NCBI GenBank assembly: GCA_017562135.1
Contig: QEYB01000368.1
Span: forward strand, 806,001 to 870,000
Direction: 5' to 3'
Length of the DNA: 64,000 nucleotides
Source of the DNA: Dipylidium caninum
Lineage: Eukaryota > Platyhelminthes > Cestoda > Cyclophyllidea > Dipylidiidae
Of the stretch, positions 1-10,659 are shown one piece after another. The notes under the pieces were generated by a model, which was given only the letters and a program-made list of their open reading frames with translations, was not told the DNA's origin and ran no database searches. Both the position numbers and the translations under genes were made by a program. Numbering within the stretch: the first letter of the stretch is position 1; each line of letters starts with the position of its first letter.

Positions 1-292
1 CAACTCAACCCAGCCCTAGACCATTCACCTCAATTACGGCAAGTTTACCCAGCTTAACCACGACTATACAACACTAGACGGTAATGAAAAGTGACTTGCC
101 ACACCAACCAATCAAAGGCCAAATGAAATGGGAGATCGGGTGGATAAGGGGTGGGCGAACATTTCCAAGTTAAGTGGAAATGACGTTCAAGAGGTGACGT
201 CGGCAAGGCCATCCATGTGACCTCGATTTAAATCAAGCTCCGCCTCATAAAATGGGCTTAAAAGTGTTCCACAAACGAAATGGCAAACTTGC

Positions 293-1761
293 TTTTTGCG
301 TCGAGGCCGCCTTTGAAGCGATCCCAATTTTTCAGGGCTATTCTATCCCCCAGAAGCCGCAAGAATGCCTGATATTGTGGACTTCCGTCCTCTAAAAGAT
401 TATTTAGTAGAATATCCAGAATGTTGTCGATTATTGAGCGATACCAAGGTAATTTTGACAAAACGTGTGGATTGTCGTTTATCAGTGGGGAAAGAGTGAA
501 TCCATGATAAAACTTTAATGAATGTGGCTTCGAGCCAAAGGAGCAACCGGGGAGTAAGAGATAGAAATAGGGAAACAGAAGTTCATGGGTCATGAACGGC
601 GGCTCCTACTGTCTTCCCCGACGTTAAATTACAAAGTACTTGTACCAGCACGGAGGGGAAAGTGCATAAAACCAAAAGGGACCACGTTTATGACCAAACC
701 ATTCGCATTCTCACCGTTATTGTACATCTCCTCATCTGATAGTTGTCCCTCTCTGCAGTACAAGATACCGAATTTGAAATTCACAGATCCCTACACAGTG
801 GGAGGTTGTAAGAAGTACGGGATACCTCTTGTTCCTCGAGAATAAGGGCTTCCTTCTGCACCTCAAAATGAAGAATTTCCTTTAGACCTTTTTCGAGCCT
901 GTGAATGTCAAAAAGGCTGTCAGCCGCGGGATTAAGAATCGAAAGAGGAACAGATTACCAAAGGATTTTCTTAGGCGAAACCGTGCTCGTAATACTGTTA
1001 GAAATGCAGAGTTTTTGACTGCCCTACAAACAAGTGAGCAGGCGATTATGGGGGCGAAAACGGCTCACTTACAAACTTCGTCCACAGTATTGCACGATAC
1101 TGGCGTAAGCCTTCAGTTTCAAATTCGGATTTCACTATGGCCAAGAGTAAGGGGTCCCTCTCCGATATGTTGCCGCAGTAAATCTGGTGAGCTAAATTCG
1201 CACGCAATTAAGTGGCAATTTTAGGGAAGGGAAGGCCGAATTCGGCGGTTTGCTCAATAGCGACTTGCCTTTTCCTAGGAAGTACTTGAAATACCACCTT
1301 GTTTCTCGTTCGGGGTTTTCGAGATGAACAGGTCCACCACTTGACAACGAGGGGGGACGCTTGTTAGGATTTTTTCTTTTTATTTCGCTTAAAAAGTTAG
1401 CGGAGGCTGAGGGTACCGGTTCCACGCCTGTAATGTCCTCGTTGGGCGCCGATGAACTCTGAGGCTTCTTGGGCGTGGCAGAGATAGCAGAGGGGTTGCG
1501 CGATCCACCACTGGAGAGCAGATGGATACTTGGACAGCTCTCCTGCAGTACGGAACTTTTTAATAGGTCTCTGGAGCCTTCTGCTATGGGGACGGAGAAC
1601 CATTGTGCTCCCCGTCGTGCGGACGAGGAGGCTGTTGGGGGATTTCGCCGCGTGCCGATCATTGTGGCTAAGCCGGGAGTAGAAATTGTCGGTGGAAGGA
1701 AGGTTTGGACCCCAAGCTCGAGACGGAAGCGGCCAGCGTTGTTAACGTAAATGCATTCCAT
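293..1761 (-). CDS. SIPA1-like / Rap1GAP-family RapGAP protein (partial, runs off left edge)
   Basis: GTPase-activating protein for Rap small G proteins; SIPA1L and Rap1GAP members act at membranes and junctions. Exons read on the minus strand and joined by frame: about 1761-1269 (Ser/Pro-rich linker, then ETRWYFKYFLGK), 1191-1073 (HQIYCGN...QYRAILWTKF), 1023-959 (GSQKLCISNS...), 898-826 (LEKGLKEILHFEVQ...LEEQE), 790-715 (GSVNFKFGILYCREGQLSDEE), 391-293 (EDGSPQYQAFLRLLGD...FKGGLDAK). All junction phases agree. This is the entry to and first half of the RapGAP domain in family order. The catalytic Asn region and any PDZ domain would lie left of base 1. The true start was not located; an ATG at 1761 opens the longest frame, but the gene may have exons further upstream. 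Introns are short (35, 49, 60, 77 nt). SIPA1L fits better than Rap1GAP, but the two are hard to separate here. Confidence 0.85.
791..825 (-). other. 35-nt intron in the RapGAP gene
   Basis: A GT-AG intron between the codons for LEEQE and GSVNFKFG. Removing exactly 35 nt restores the continuous family motif EEQEGSVNFKFG, so the boundaries are fixed by both frame and alignment. Confidence 0.85.
1192..1268 (-). other. 77-nt GC-AG intron in the RapGAP gene
   Basis: The donor reads AAAAG|GCAAGT, the classic GC-donor consensus, and the acceptor is TTTAG. Joining gives FLGK-A-HQIYCGN, matching FLGK-V-HQNYVGN of SIPA1L proteins. No GT donor near this point gives the same junction. A second GCAAGT donor candidate ends the exon at 293. 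Confidence 0.75.
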
Positions 1762-3655
1762 TGGTGACGAAACGCTTAGATTGCAACCCGATTAATGCTA
1801 TGAGACAAGCATTCAAGAAAAAAAACATAAGGTGTGATATTAAATAGATGTGTCCTAAAATCATCTAATTTCAGGTACTTTTTCAGTCTTGACATAAAAG
1901 ATTGCCTTTGCTCAGTGGATGCCCATTGAAGGCATGGTTGATGTTGTTCTTCTGTTCATCGTTTTGTTAGTCAACGGACTTAAAATTATAAAATAATCAT
2001 CATATTCACGTAAAAATCCACCCGAAGCCCTCGGAAAAGAGAAGGTGTGGAAATTTGCATTCGATTCGATGACATTACATGGGTCCACTTACGAGGCGGG
2101 CGCCGCGTCATTCTACACCTGCTAATGTCCTCACGATTAGGGAAAAGTAAAGGGCGGTGGCAGATGTTAACTGTGATAAAATAAGATGTCTCCAGTTAGA
2201 AGACTTTGAGGAGAGTTTTATTCAAAATGATGCTACGTTCTCGTTTGGAGAAAGACCCCAAAAGTCGTGTGACCTCGGCAGAGAAAACTTATAGACAAGA
2301 GATCTTAAGAAAATGTCACGCACTTTACTGCAAACTTCACCGATATCCAGAACAGTAAAAAAATAAGCGTCATACCCCTGAACTGGGGAGATATTCTCCC
2401 CGTGCTTAGAGGTGCAGCTGCAGCTCCGCACCAATCTGCCATGCGCGCGCCACGGCGATTGGTCGAGTGGTTAGCGCGGCGACTATCGATCGGCTCAGGA
2501 GCAACAATAGAACCGCCGACCAATGGGAAATTAGCAGTCTGGGGGCGGTGGGCATTCGAAGACACCATGACGTGTGCGAGTGACGGCAGTGACGAAAACT
2601 GCCCATTAGGGTCTTTAATTGGGCGTAGAGAGTCTGCCACCTCTAACGCTCGCATGAACGCTGAGGATTAGATTGGCTCATGGCACATCTATTATGCTTG
2701 ATGAATCCACTTGTAAAATCACATTTGTTGCCTAGACTCACCACTACAAAAAAAGGCGGTGCCACAAGAGCACTTACACACCCTCGGTCTAGCGCAAAAC
2801 TTGCCTTCACAGCAGGAGATAATTCTTAAAGAAATCGATTTTCCTCCTCGATGGTTCTGTCAATGTGGGTGCACAGAAGACTCCCCCAACGCCGCCTCCA
2901 CTTCATGCAACTGCAGGGACTCGCGAAGTTCTCTCTGCACCAGTTTAAATGTCAAAATACCTAGTTAGTATATATTTTTAGGAAGAACAAAGAAGTGGAG
3001 GAGGGAGATGACCTTAGTCGAGAAAACGCAATTCTAAAGCCTCTAACTTCCACCACTATGTAGTCATAAGTAGACAGAATTGAAATTCCGGCAGTCATTC
3101 CACTCCGAGCAAAGGCAAGACAATAGAAGGGGAGAAGTAGCCGCGCGGTGACGGAAACATTGAGAGGGATTTGAAAGGCCATTTTTGTTGGGAAAGTTAA
3201 TTGAAGAAAATTAGCAAGTAAGGGGAAAGCGACTCCTCACCAGATATGTGTAACAGCATACAATTTCACAGTGTTGCCTCGAAACGAAGGCATGGAGTTG
3301 GTGTCATCTAATTTAAAAACTGTTTGACCGGAGGGAAAGAGGCCTTTACACCGTATTTCGCAAGTTGATGCAGTTCAAAACATGTACACTCTGAAGTAGA
3401 ATTTATGATCTAAAGCTATAACCCGCTCTCGCTCGGAGTAATGATATAGAAATTGAATTGGTGGAAAGGAAGTACTTTACTGTTCAGAATTATCCCATTC
3501 AGTGTATGTTACTTTTGTAAAATGAATTATTGTAGATTCATCCTCCAACCAATGAATGATGGCCACTGTTAGAATCTGCCAATTTCACCTCAAATCTGAT
3601 TGGCTGCTCGGTCATTGTGTGGGAGTCAAGCTAATAACTGTTTCATATGTGGTAA
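1762..3655. other. Intergenic or intronic stretch, no supported gene
   Basis: Upstream of the RapGAP exons and of the ubiquitin-like region. Overlapping open frames of 70-116 codons occur on both strands around 2222-2671, but none resembles a known family or has matching splice sites. Upstream exons of the RapGAP gene could lie here; I could not identify them. Confidence 0.4.
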
Positions 3656-3721
3656 TTGCCATCTCTCAACTCTCAGCTCTCAATCGCCGTGAGCAACAGA
3701 CATCCACTGCTCAAAGCGACG

Positions 3722-4909
3722 ATGCTGATTGAAGTTAAACACTTGGATTCTACCATCCTCTCTGAGGAAGTTGATTACGAATATACGGTAGAGGACTTAA
3801 AACATGCGATAAGTCGAAATGTGGATGTGCCTGAATCAGATATGATATTAGCAAGCAATGGTTCTGTGCTCGAAGATAGACACCGTTTCTCGGAATATTG
3901 TTCAGAAGGCGTGTTTAAAGTTCTGCCTTCTTGCGGAGAGGCGAACAAATAGGACATAATATTGAAGTAGACTTCGGCCACGGAAAAGTCGTCTTCATCC
4001 CTGTTAGCACGAACTGGCGAGTGAGTGAACTTAAAGAAAAGCTGCTGGAAAAAGCGGACGTAACCTTTGATGAGACCAAATTCCTTACTTTCAATCGTTG
4101 GATTATGGAAGACGATCGTACGCTTGGGGAATATAAATTAACAAAGGGTGCAAGAATAGAAGTGTTTACTTACCTTGACCGCAGATCTCCAAATAAAGCT
4201 ACTGAAGACAATTCCTGCATTACAAATACCGCGACTGTTACTGACCGCGTCGAATGCGATTTTAAAGTGGAAAGATCAAAGGGCCTTGCACAATTTGAGA
4301 CACCTTCAGATCAACTTAGTGTTAGTGATACACTCTCGTCGGGTAAATCTCCTGCTCAGTGCTTGAGTCCATCTTTTCCCATTAAAGCAGTGAAGGTACT
4401 ACCTGTGGCCGACACATTTCAGGCATCAGCTAGTCGACCGCAAGGGATGGAAGGTCACTCTTTTACGCAATTCAGAGACAAATTCCATCGACCGCCACTC
4501 AAATAATGCATCCTCAAATGTGGGAAATGGTGGCGAGGACTCAAAGCACCCGTCAATAGAAATGGAACCGAAGGTCATTTTTGTACCTGGAGGGTTTCGA
4601 CAGCACCAAACGAACTTGGCAAAAAATAATCCGGTCTTCGCCTCAAAAGGTACTTTAGTACGTGGCAATAACGAGAACAAGATGAGCATCACTTTTACAG
4701 ATGGCGCGAGAATGATAACTGTAGATATTCCGCCTAAAGCCAGGGTTGTAGATGCGCTGGAGGCAGTGAAGGAGAGGATATCCGATCGTGACAAAAATAG
4801 ACTTCAGTTGTTCAAGGGCGCAGTACAAATGCGGGACTATCATCTTCTGAGTGATTATGGCATCGTGGATGGCTCTACATTGACATTTAAGAAGCCTGGT
4901 CCGATTTGA
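3722..4909 (+). CDS. Protein with three tandem ubiquitin-like domains, reading frame interrupted twice
   Basis: Three ubiquitin-like folds follow one another. Domain 1 starts at the ATG at 3722 (MLIEVKHLDSTILSEEVDY) and ends near GVFKVLP about 3925. Domain 2 (HNIEVDFGHGKVVFIPVS to LTKGARIEVF) covers about 3955-4170. A Ser/Thr-rich linker follows, then domain 3 (KMSITFTDGARMITVDIPP to GSTLTFKKPGPI), about 4678-4909. Each has the spacing of beta strands, the helix with LK, and the final hydrophobic strand of the family. The C-terminus lacks the Gly-Gly used for conjugation, so these are integral, non-conjugated domains. The three segments lie in frames 2, 1 and 2. The second change could be a 43-nt GT-AG intron (4430-4472). 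The first has only a 26-nt candidate (3913-3938), which would remove the last strand of domain 1. It may be a real gene with tiny introns, a frameshifted pseudogene, or a sequence error. I do not recognise the parent family. Confidence 0.6.
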
Positions 4910-7900
4910 GAGTTTTAATAATAATGAAGCAAAACCCCTTTACTTCCTGTTACGCGGTTGTGTCTGCTCACATAACTTGCCCATTTGCCAACTGGCGGGT
5001 GATTTCGTCAGGATACTTTTCCATATTCCAGTTGTTTGGCATGCGCTCCGCTAATGCAAGCCCCGCCAATGCGCTCACCACTCGTGGGTACCGATGCGGA
5101 AAATGTGAGCTTTTCTCGTGTGCATATGGCAAGGGCCATCCACTGACTCGACCTGTCTCCCACCCCTTTCCACCCTCCCCTACCCCACTCAGTTTAGCCC
5201 CAGGCCACTTGTGCCCACGGACTGCCCACACGAGGAGAGGCAGGACTCGCTTACGCTCCGGCATGGCGAGCACCAGAATCTGGTCTTCGACACCCATTCT
5301 CATTTCACGAGGACCCCCCGTCTTCCTACGGGTTGCAAGGTGTTCACAATGCGGCGTGACATCATCCGGTGGACGACGTCTTTGCCGTAAATAAGGCGTG
5401 TCAACGCCGTCACAGCACATGTTGGGAAGTGACCTCATGAGTTACTTCAGATAGCAGTATTACTCGGCCACTAGCGGAAGGGGCTGACATGATGAAAAGG
5501 CACACTGCGTGGGCAAAATTTCGAACATGGGAGCATGAACTTCGGGCGGCGTGAGATGGAGAGTCTCCTCATGAATGAGACAGGGAAACGAAGGGCCATG
5601 CCAAATGAGTAAATTCCTTTCAGCATGTGACCTGATAAAGCAAAATGAAGGTCTCTCATGGCGAAATTGATGGCCTCAAAAAATCAAAACCGTAGACGTC
5701 AGAGTATTTTCCACAGGAATGCTCTTTGGTGGACACCTCGGATCACAAGCTGGTCAACGCGGCGGAGTAAACGTACCACAGTGTAGGTTAACTGAGGTCT
5801 ACCGAGCTGACTGACGTCCGATAGTTCGCAGGTGAAGGTCGTGGCATTGAGACAACGCCTTTACTAGATACACTAGCAAAAGGTTACGCATGTATTGCTA
5901 GAAGGAGTGGCAGACTTATGAGGGGCATCACTGCTCTCCTCGGTGACGCTTCCAGACGTGTGGCAGACAAACTTTCCTCACAGTTTCACGCAGCCTCACA
6001 GGCACTTATCGAAGTAGCTAAATGCAGGGCTTTTGATTAGGGATGAAAGGTTTGATGACTCCCACGCATCCTGTCTCGGCACCTCCAAATCGACCCGAAT
6101 GGAGACTGTTAATTGTGGTCGCTGGGTGACGCCATCAAGGGAACCGGTGTCAGCGGTTGGGACTTGGCACCCTGAAGACGTCCAAATGAAGAGACTCATT
6201 TGGTCTAGCATTGGACCTCCTTCCCCCCTCCCCTCTTCGTATTGAGCGCACAATGAAGCTAGAAAAGGACTCTCCAGAGATAACCGGTTGCACCAGACGA
6301 AGTGCTCGATCACATTTATTAATTAAAATATGTAGTTTGTGTAAGGTTATTGTTTACTTTTCTTCTTCCTTTTCTAATTCGGAGTGAAAACCTAATAACC
6401 ACACACTCCTGAAGTCACGACAAAGCAAACAATGCAGCATAACCTGGCAGCATACAAACTAGGTTATCTGCAAAGACACCCTACCCACGTAGATTAACGG
6501 TGGAGCGTCGCAAGTACTTCGACAGTTCCCTTCAACCGACACTTTCCGCACCTCCCTGCTGCGTTGACCAGGCCACGTAGGAGGGTCCGCAAGTTGGAAT
6601 AATACAGAGCGTCAGCAGATATTATGGACGGCATCGACGGCGTGGGGTGCCACTGTTCTCGGTGAAGTGCTCCGGTTTACCTGTACCCACTCGTCCATTG
6701 TTGATTCACGAAAAATTGTGTACTGCACGAAGTAAGTAACAATATCAGACACACACGAGCATAGGACTCCTCGCTGGATGAGCCGCCGTTGAGACAGTCG
6801 AGGCAACGGCGGCATTTCAGCTTGCAGCTGCCGCAGTATCCCTTCGCCACGCGGCATATACAACTTACCTAATCACAACGCATTTGCCTTTCACGCCCTT
6901 ACGGTTATGCATGCTCAAATCAGTGGAGAATAGACGGCGCCGTCAGGCATGCAGCTAATGCCCCGGAAATCAGCAACATCGCCTAAAAATACCTCCCCTC
7001 AGGGTCTGACGCTTGGCTTGAATGAGGGAGAAGTGACTTAATTGCATTATGTCGTCAGAGAGTTTAGCGAGTGCACGAATATGACAAATAGATCGGTGAA
7101 TAGTGCTGGAGGCACACCTCGGCAACATTTTAAGCAGATCAAAATTCCAAACGAGATTAGTGCAGACGCAATCCACTGACAGAATTGGCAGGCCTTTGAA
7201 GAGACTCAGTAACCTCCCATATTTCGGTCGTATTCACCTTACTGCAAAGGGAGGTGTCATTGGTAAATATTCGGAGGGGTTGGTGAAGAGTGACTACTCA
7301 ATGCGACGAGTGGGAGCAAGAGTAGGCTACTCGGTTAGGTAGGCATTTTCCATTTTGACGTATCCACCTAACGAGAGGTCGAGGGAAACTAAATCGAGCA
7401 TGGCGGGTGGCACTTAGAACATACACAAATACCGCGTTTATGCCACGAACTCAAGTAAGTCTCTTCGCTGCGATTCTCGTGCGCTGAGCGACCTCTCCCT
7501 TCCTCCGGGCTGACCTAAGCCTCACTGACCCGGCTGCCACGGGTGAGCAGAGTGCGCACATTCAGGGGGAAGGCGATGAAGGGCAACAGGATAACTTTTA
7601 GGCAGTTAGAATAAACAGAACTTGCAATGATAAAGTACAAGGATAATTCTCCAGCTGAAGGAATAGCCTTGACGCAAATAAGTTAAAAGGACGAATGAGG
7701 ATCAGCTCGGACAGCCTAGGGGGCATGAAGTAAGCCCGGCTGCGGGGCCTGGCTTCTCGTCGACGAGGTGTGTGACGGGAGTCAGCTTGCCGATTACGGC
7801 TTTCTCATGTCGTCAGATTGGGAAGGAAGGTTGGGGAGGTGGAGGTGGGGGTGGAGAGGCGGTTTGAGGGGGTAGGGATGCATGTGCTCTATTACTATCA

Positions 7901-10410
7901 GATAATGGAAGTAGATGTCTGTGTCGCCTTATGCACAGAACGCCTGATCACACCGACAATTGACGCAACGCAAAAGTTGTCAAGGTTTTGGTTTCTTTAG
8001 CCTAAATAGACGTATCTAAAGAAAGAACTCATCAAATTATCATGCTCAGTATCCCACTAAATTGCGTTAAATCAAGAAACTGGCAAACGGGCTGCGGGGT
8101 AGCCTGGAGCGGCGTAAGTGGCGCAACGGAGACCCATAGAAGACGGAATTTACTCATGAGAGCAGACGAAAGAAAGCTGGGAGCCACCTAGCAGTGCGTA
8201 TAGATCCTAACTTATTTTAGATCTTGTAGCAAATCATGTCGTGGGGAACCGCCTCGCAAGAGGCCTCTCGAGAAAGAGTGGCCTATTTGAGAAGGTGTGA
8301 AATATCTTCTCTCCACGTCAAGAGCAGGAAAAGGTGGATCGAAGGCTCCATGCACGTAAGATTGCTTGAAAACTCTCGAAATACCACATGTTCGCCGAAA
8401 GATGACAAACGCCAATAGAATAAGCAGTAAAGCGGTGCCTAGACGACTCAAAGGCATTCACCTGAAAACCCTATGAATTCTAAATGTGAGGTGATAGAAA
8501 TTAAGGATTGCGATTGAAGGCGTCCTACCTTAACTAAAGAAGGGATTTGCCTGTTCCTATAGCGACGAGGATCACGTGCATTATCAACTGTGACGACCCG
8601 AAAACAAGTCCAGGGGACGGTCTTCATCCAGATAGTTTGGGTTTGAATTTGATGGTGTCGGAGGGAATGTCATCGTCTCCTTCGTCGTGGTAGCGACAGG
8701 TAAGAAAAGCCGCGTTATTAAATTACTCGTATGGAGGACGGTAACCTTCTACAACTTTCGAGGTTAACTTTCTTCTTCTGCGCTGCCGGGAGTTGAAACA
8801 TTTTCCTTTTCAACAAGTGATGGTATTGTTGCTTACCAAGGCGGGGAATGAGTTTAGGATTAAGCTCTCTCCAGGCAAACATACTGCATTGTTCTGCTCT
8901 TCTCGGTTTGGTACTCTCTTGTCCCGACACAAAACATAACCAAGTAAACCGGTTTAGTTGAGAAGCCGAAGAAAGTGTGCATTAAAGGCAAATAACTGCA
9001 ATAGAAAGAAAATGTGGCCCTTTATTATTTCCGCTGCCAATCAGATAGCACGGTAGACTCATCTCACCCTTTTATGGCCATACCAGCATTTCGAAAAATG
9101 CGAGTGATCCACACACTTACTACCAGGTGGTGTCCCAAGCTGTGGATGTGAATGGGCAAGAGCGCAGTTTTCTCATTCCTGCTTCAAGCCACACAACAAC
9201 CAAATGCCGGTGCTTTTCACATTTCAGAGGAAAATTGGGATAACCGGTGGGGGAAAAGTTGTCCCATTCACTGCGATCTACTGCGGTTCTTCGCCTACCA
9301 GCGCAGACCGCGTTCGCATCGTCACGCAGGCAGCGAGGCACAAGGAAAGCGATCCAACCGATAAACTGGGAGAAACTTCGAAAACAAGTTTGTCCTGCTC
9401 CAAGAAACTCTCGTGAGACAGTCTGGCACGCGTTGACACTGGGTGGTGTAGTAGATTTCCCGAGCGCGTCTATGCTGTTCGGCGTGTTGCTCAGACCCGT
9501 GTACTCGTCCACACCAAGCCGAGTGGCCGAAATTTAGCCTGAAGTCAAGCTTGGCGGAGAGGAAGACTGTCACTGCTGGTGTTGTCACCAAAAGGTAGGG
9601 AAACAGGGCGACCGAGTGTTTTCGAAGTGAAAAAAATCCCTACCGTCGGGCATTCTTCGTCCAATTTTATTGTCACTCGAGATTGCACGAGGACTGTTCT
9701 TCGTGACGTTTTAAATAGCTTGCGAGCAAACTATCAAAATAGGCTAAAGCAGCGGTTAAGGCACAGCATAGGGGTGTCGACGACGCTACCCTTATTTATG
9801 AGTGGCTACTGGCGCACGCAAAAGGAAAATTCACGATTTAATTTTTAACACAGAAAAGAGGTAAACGACGGTTCAAATAAAAGTTTCGGTGAAGTAATCT
9901 GCGAAATGGGCTTGTGGCGTCCTGCCCACTGACAGACCCCCCTCAACTTGGGTTAGAGGAAACTGAAGGTTCTTAATCAGTTGAAAGCCATTGTCCTATG
10001 GGCATTGGAGTCTCCACCGATGTGGGTAGAATTTTATGTCCTCCAATGGTAGGCCGACATGAGAGGCCAAAGTTAGACTTAATTACATTCGCTATTGCAA
10101 ATGTCAACTTCTGCTGTCAACCTCACCGTCACTATGCCTGAGTCAGACCTTCAACTATTCCACGCAAAGGGTGTTCTCAGTTGAGGACGTCCTAAACACG
10201 GAGGCTATGGGGTTTTGCGCAACCTCGGACTAGTATTTCCTTCCGCGTGGAAAGTAATGCTGACAAGTGGCACACTGAGGCATGAACTAGGAGCCATACT
10301 GGACACCCTGCGATCAGCCTTGGCAGTCCACGAACAACTGACAGTAACACGGTTTATTTATGGATAATTTAAGCTTAAAGATCGCAGAAGTCAACACATA
10401 GGAGTGCGTA
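4910..10410. other. Gene-poor stretch, nothing recognised
   Basis: About 5.5 kb without a family match. The longest frame is a 156-codon minus-strand frame ending at 4968 over a C-rich block at 5150-5350. It overlaps open frames on the other strand, which suggests composition rather than coding. Short open frames at 9120-9591 overlap in four frames and are treated the same way. The region could contain decayed repeats that cannot be recognised without a repeat library. Confidence 0.4.
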
Positions 10411-10659
10411 TCATAGCTGGTGGTACGGCTTCTTGGAGGAGCCCGAGGTGAAGAAGATTTCTTTACCGGGGTTATTCTTGGTAAGACCGAGACCTAGAAG
10501 AAAACGTTTCTGAAGTCGAGTGTACTCTTGATCAAATTCGTCCAAGTCGTCGCCATAAGCGTTCACTTTCTCGTCGACGTTCCAGTTTGGATAGCCGCTG
10601 ACTATTGCAATAACTCCCATCACCACGAACACCAAAAGAATTGGCCCAAACGACCTCAT
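10411..10659 (-). CDS. Small secreted protein, candidate peptide precursor (82 aa)
   Basis: A single-exon frame of 82 codons starting with ATG at 10659, with a 3' splice-like CTACAG about 10 bases upstream of the ATG. The N-terminus MRSFGPILLVFVVMGVIAIVSG has the basic residue, hydrophobic core and small residues of a signal peptide, with probable cleavage after VSG. An acidic spacer with YGDDLDEFDQEY follows, then a dibasic LQKR site and the segment FLLGLGLTKNNPGKE, with a Gly-Lys that could allow amidation after a second cut. A C-terminal tail with another Lys-Lys follows. This layout (signal, acidic spacer, dibasic site, short peptide) fits a neuropeptide or peptide-hormone precursor, but it is not a family I recognise. 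Alternatively it is a plain secreted protein, or the first coding exon of a longer one. Confidence 0.5.
   Translation of the reverse strand: MRSFGPILLVFVVMGVIAIVSGYPNWNVDEKVNAYGDDLDEFDQEYTRLQKRFLLGLGLTKNNPGKEIFFTSGSSKKPYHQL

Noticed and set aside
4968..5438. 156-codon minus-strand frame with a plausible C-terminal half
   Set aside because: No family match, overlaps long frames on the other strand, and covers a C-rich block; more likely composition or a decayed repeat.
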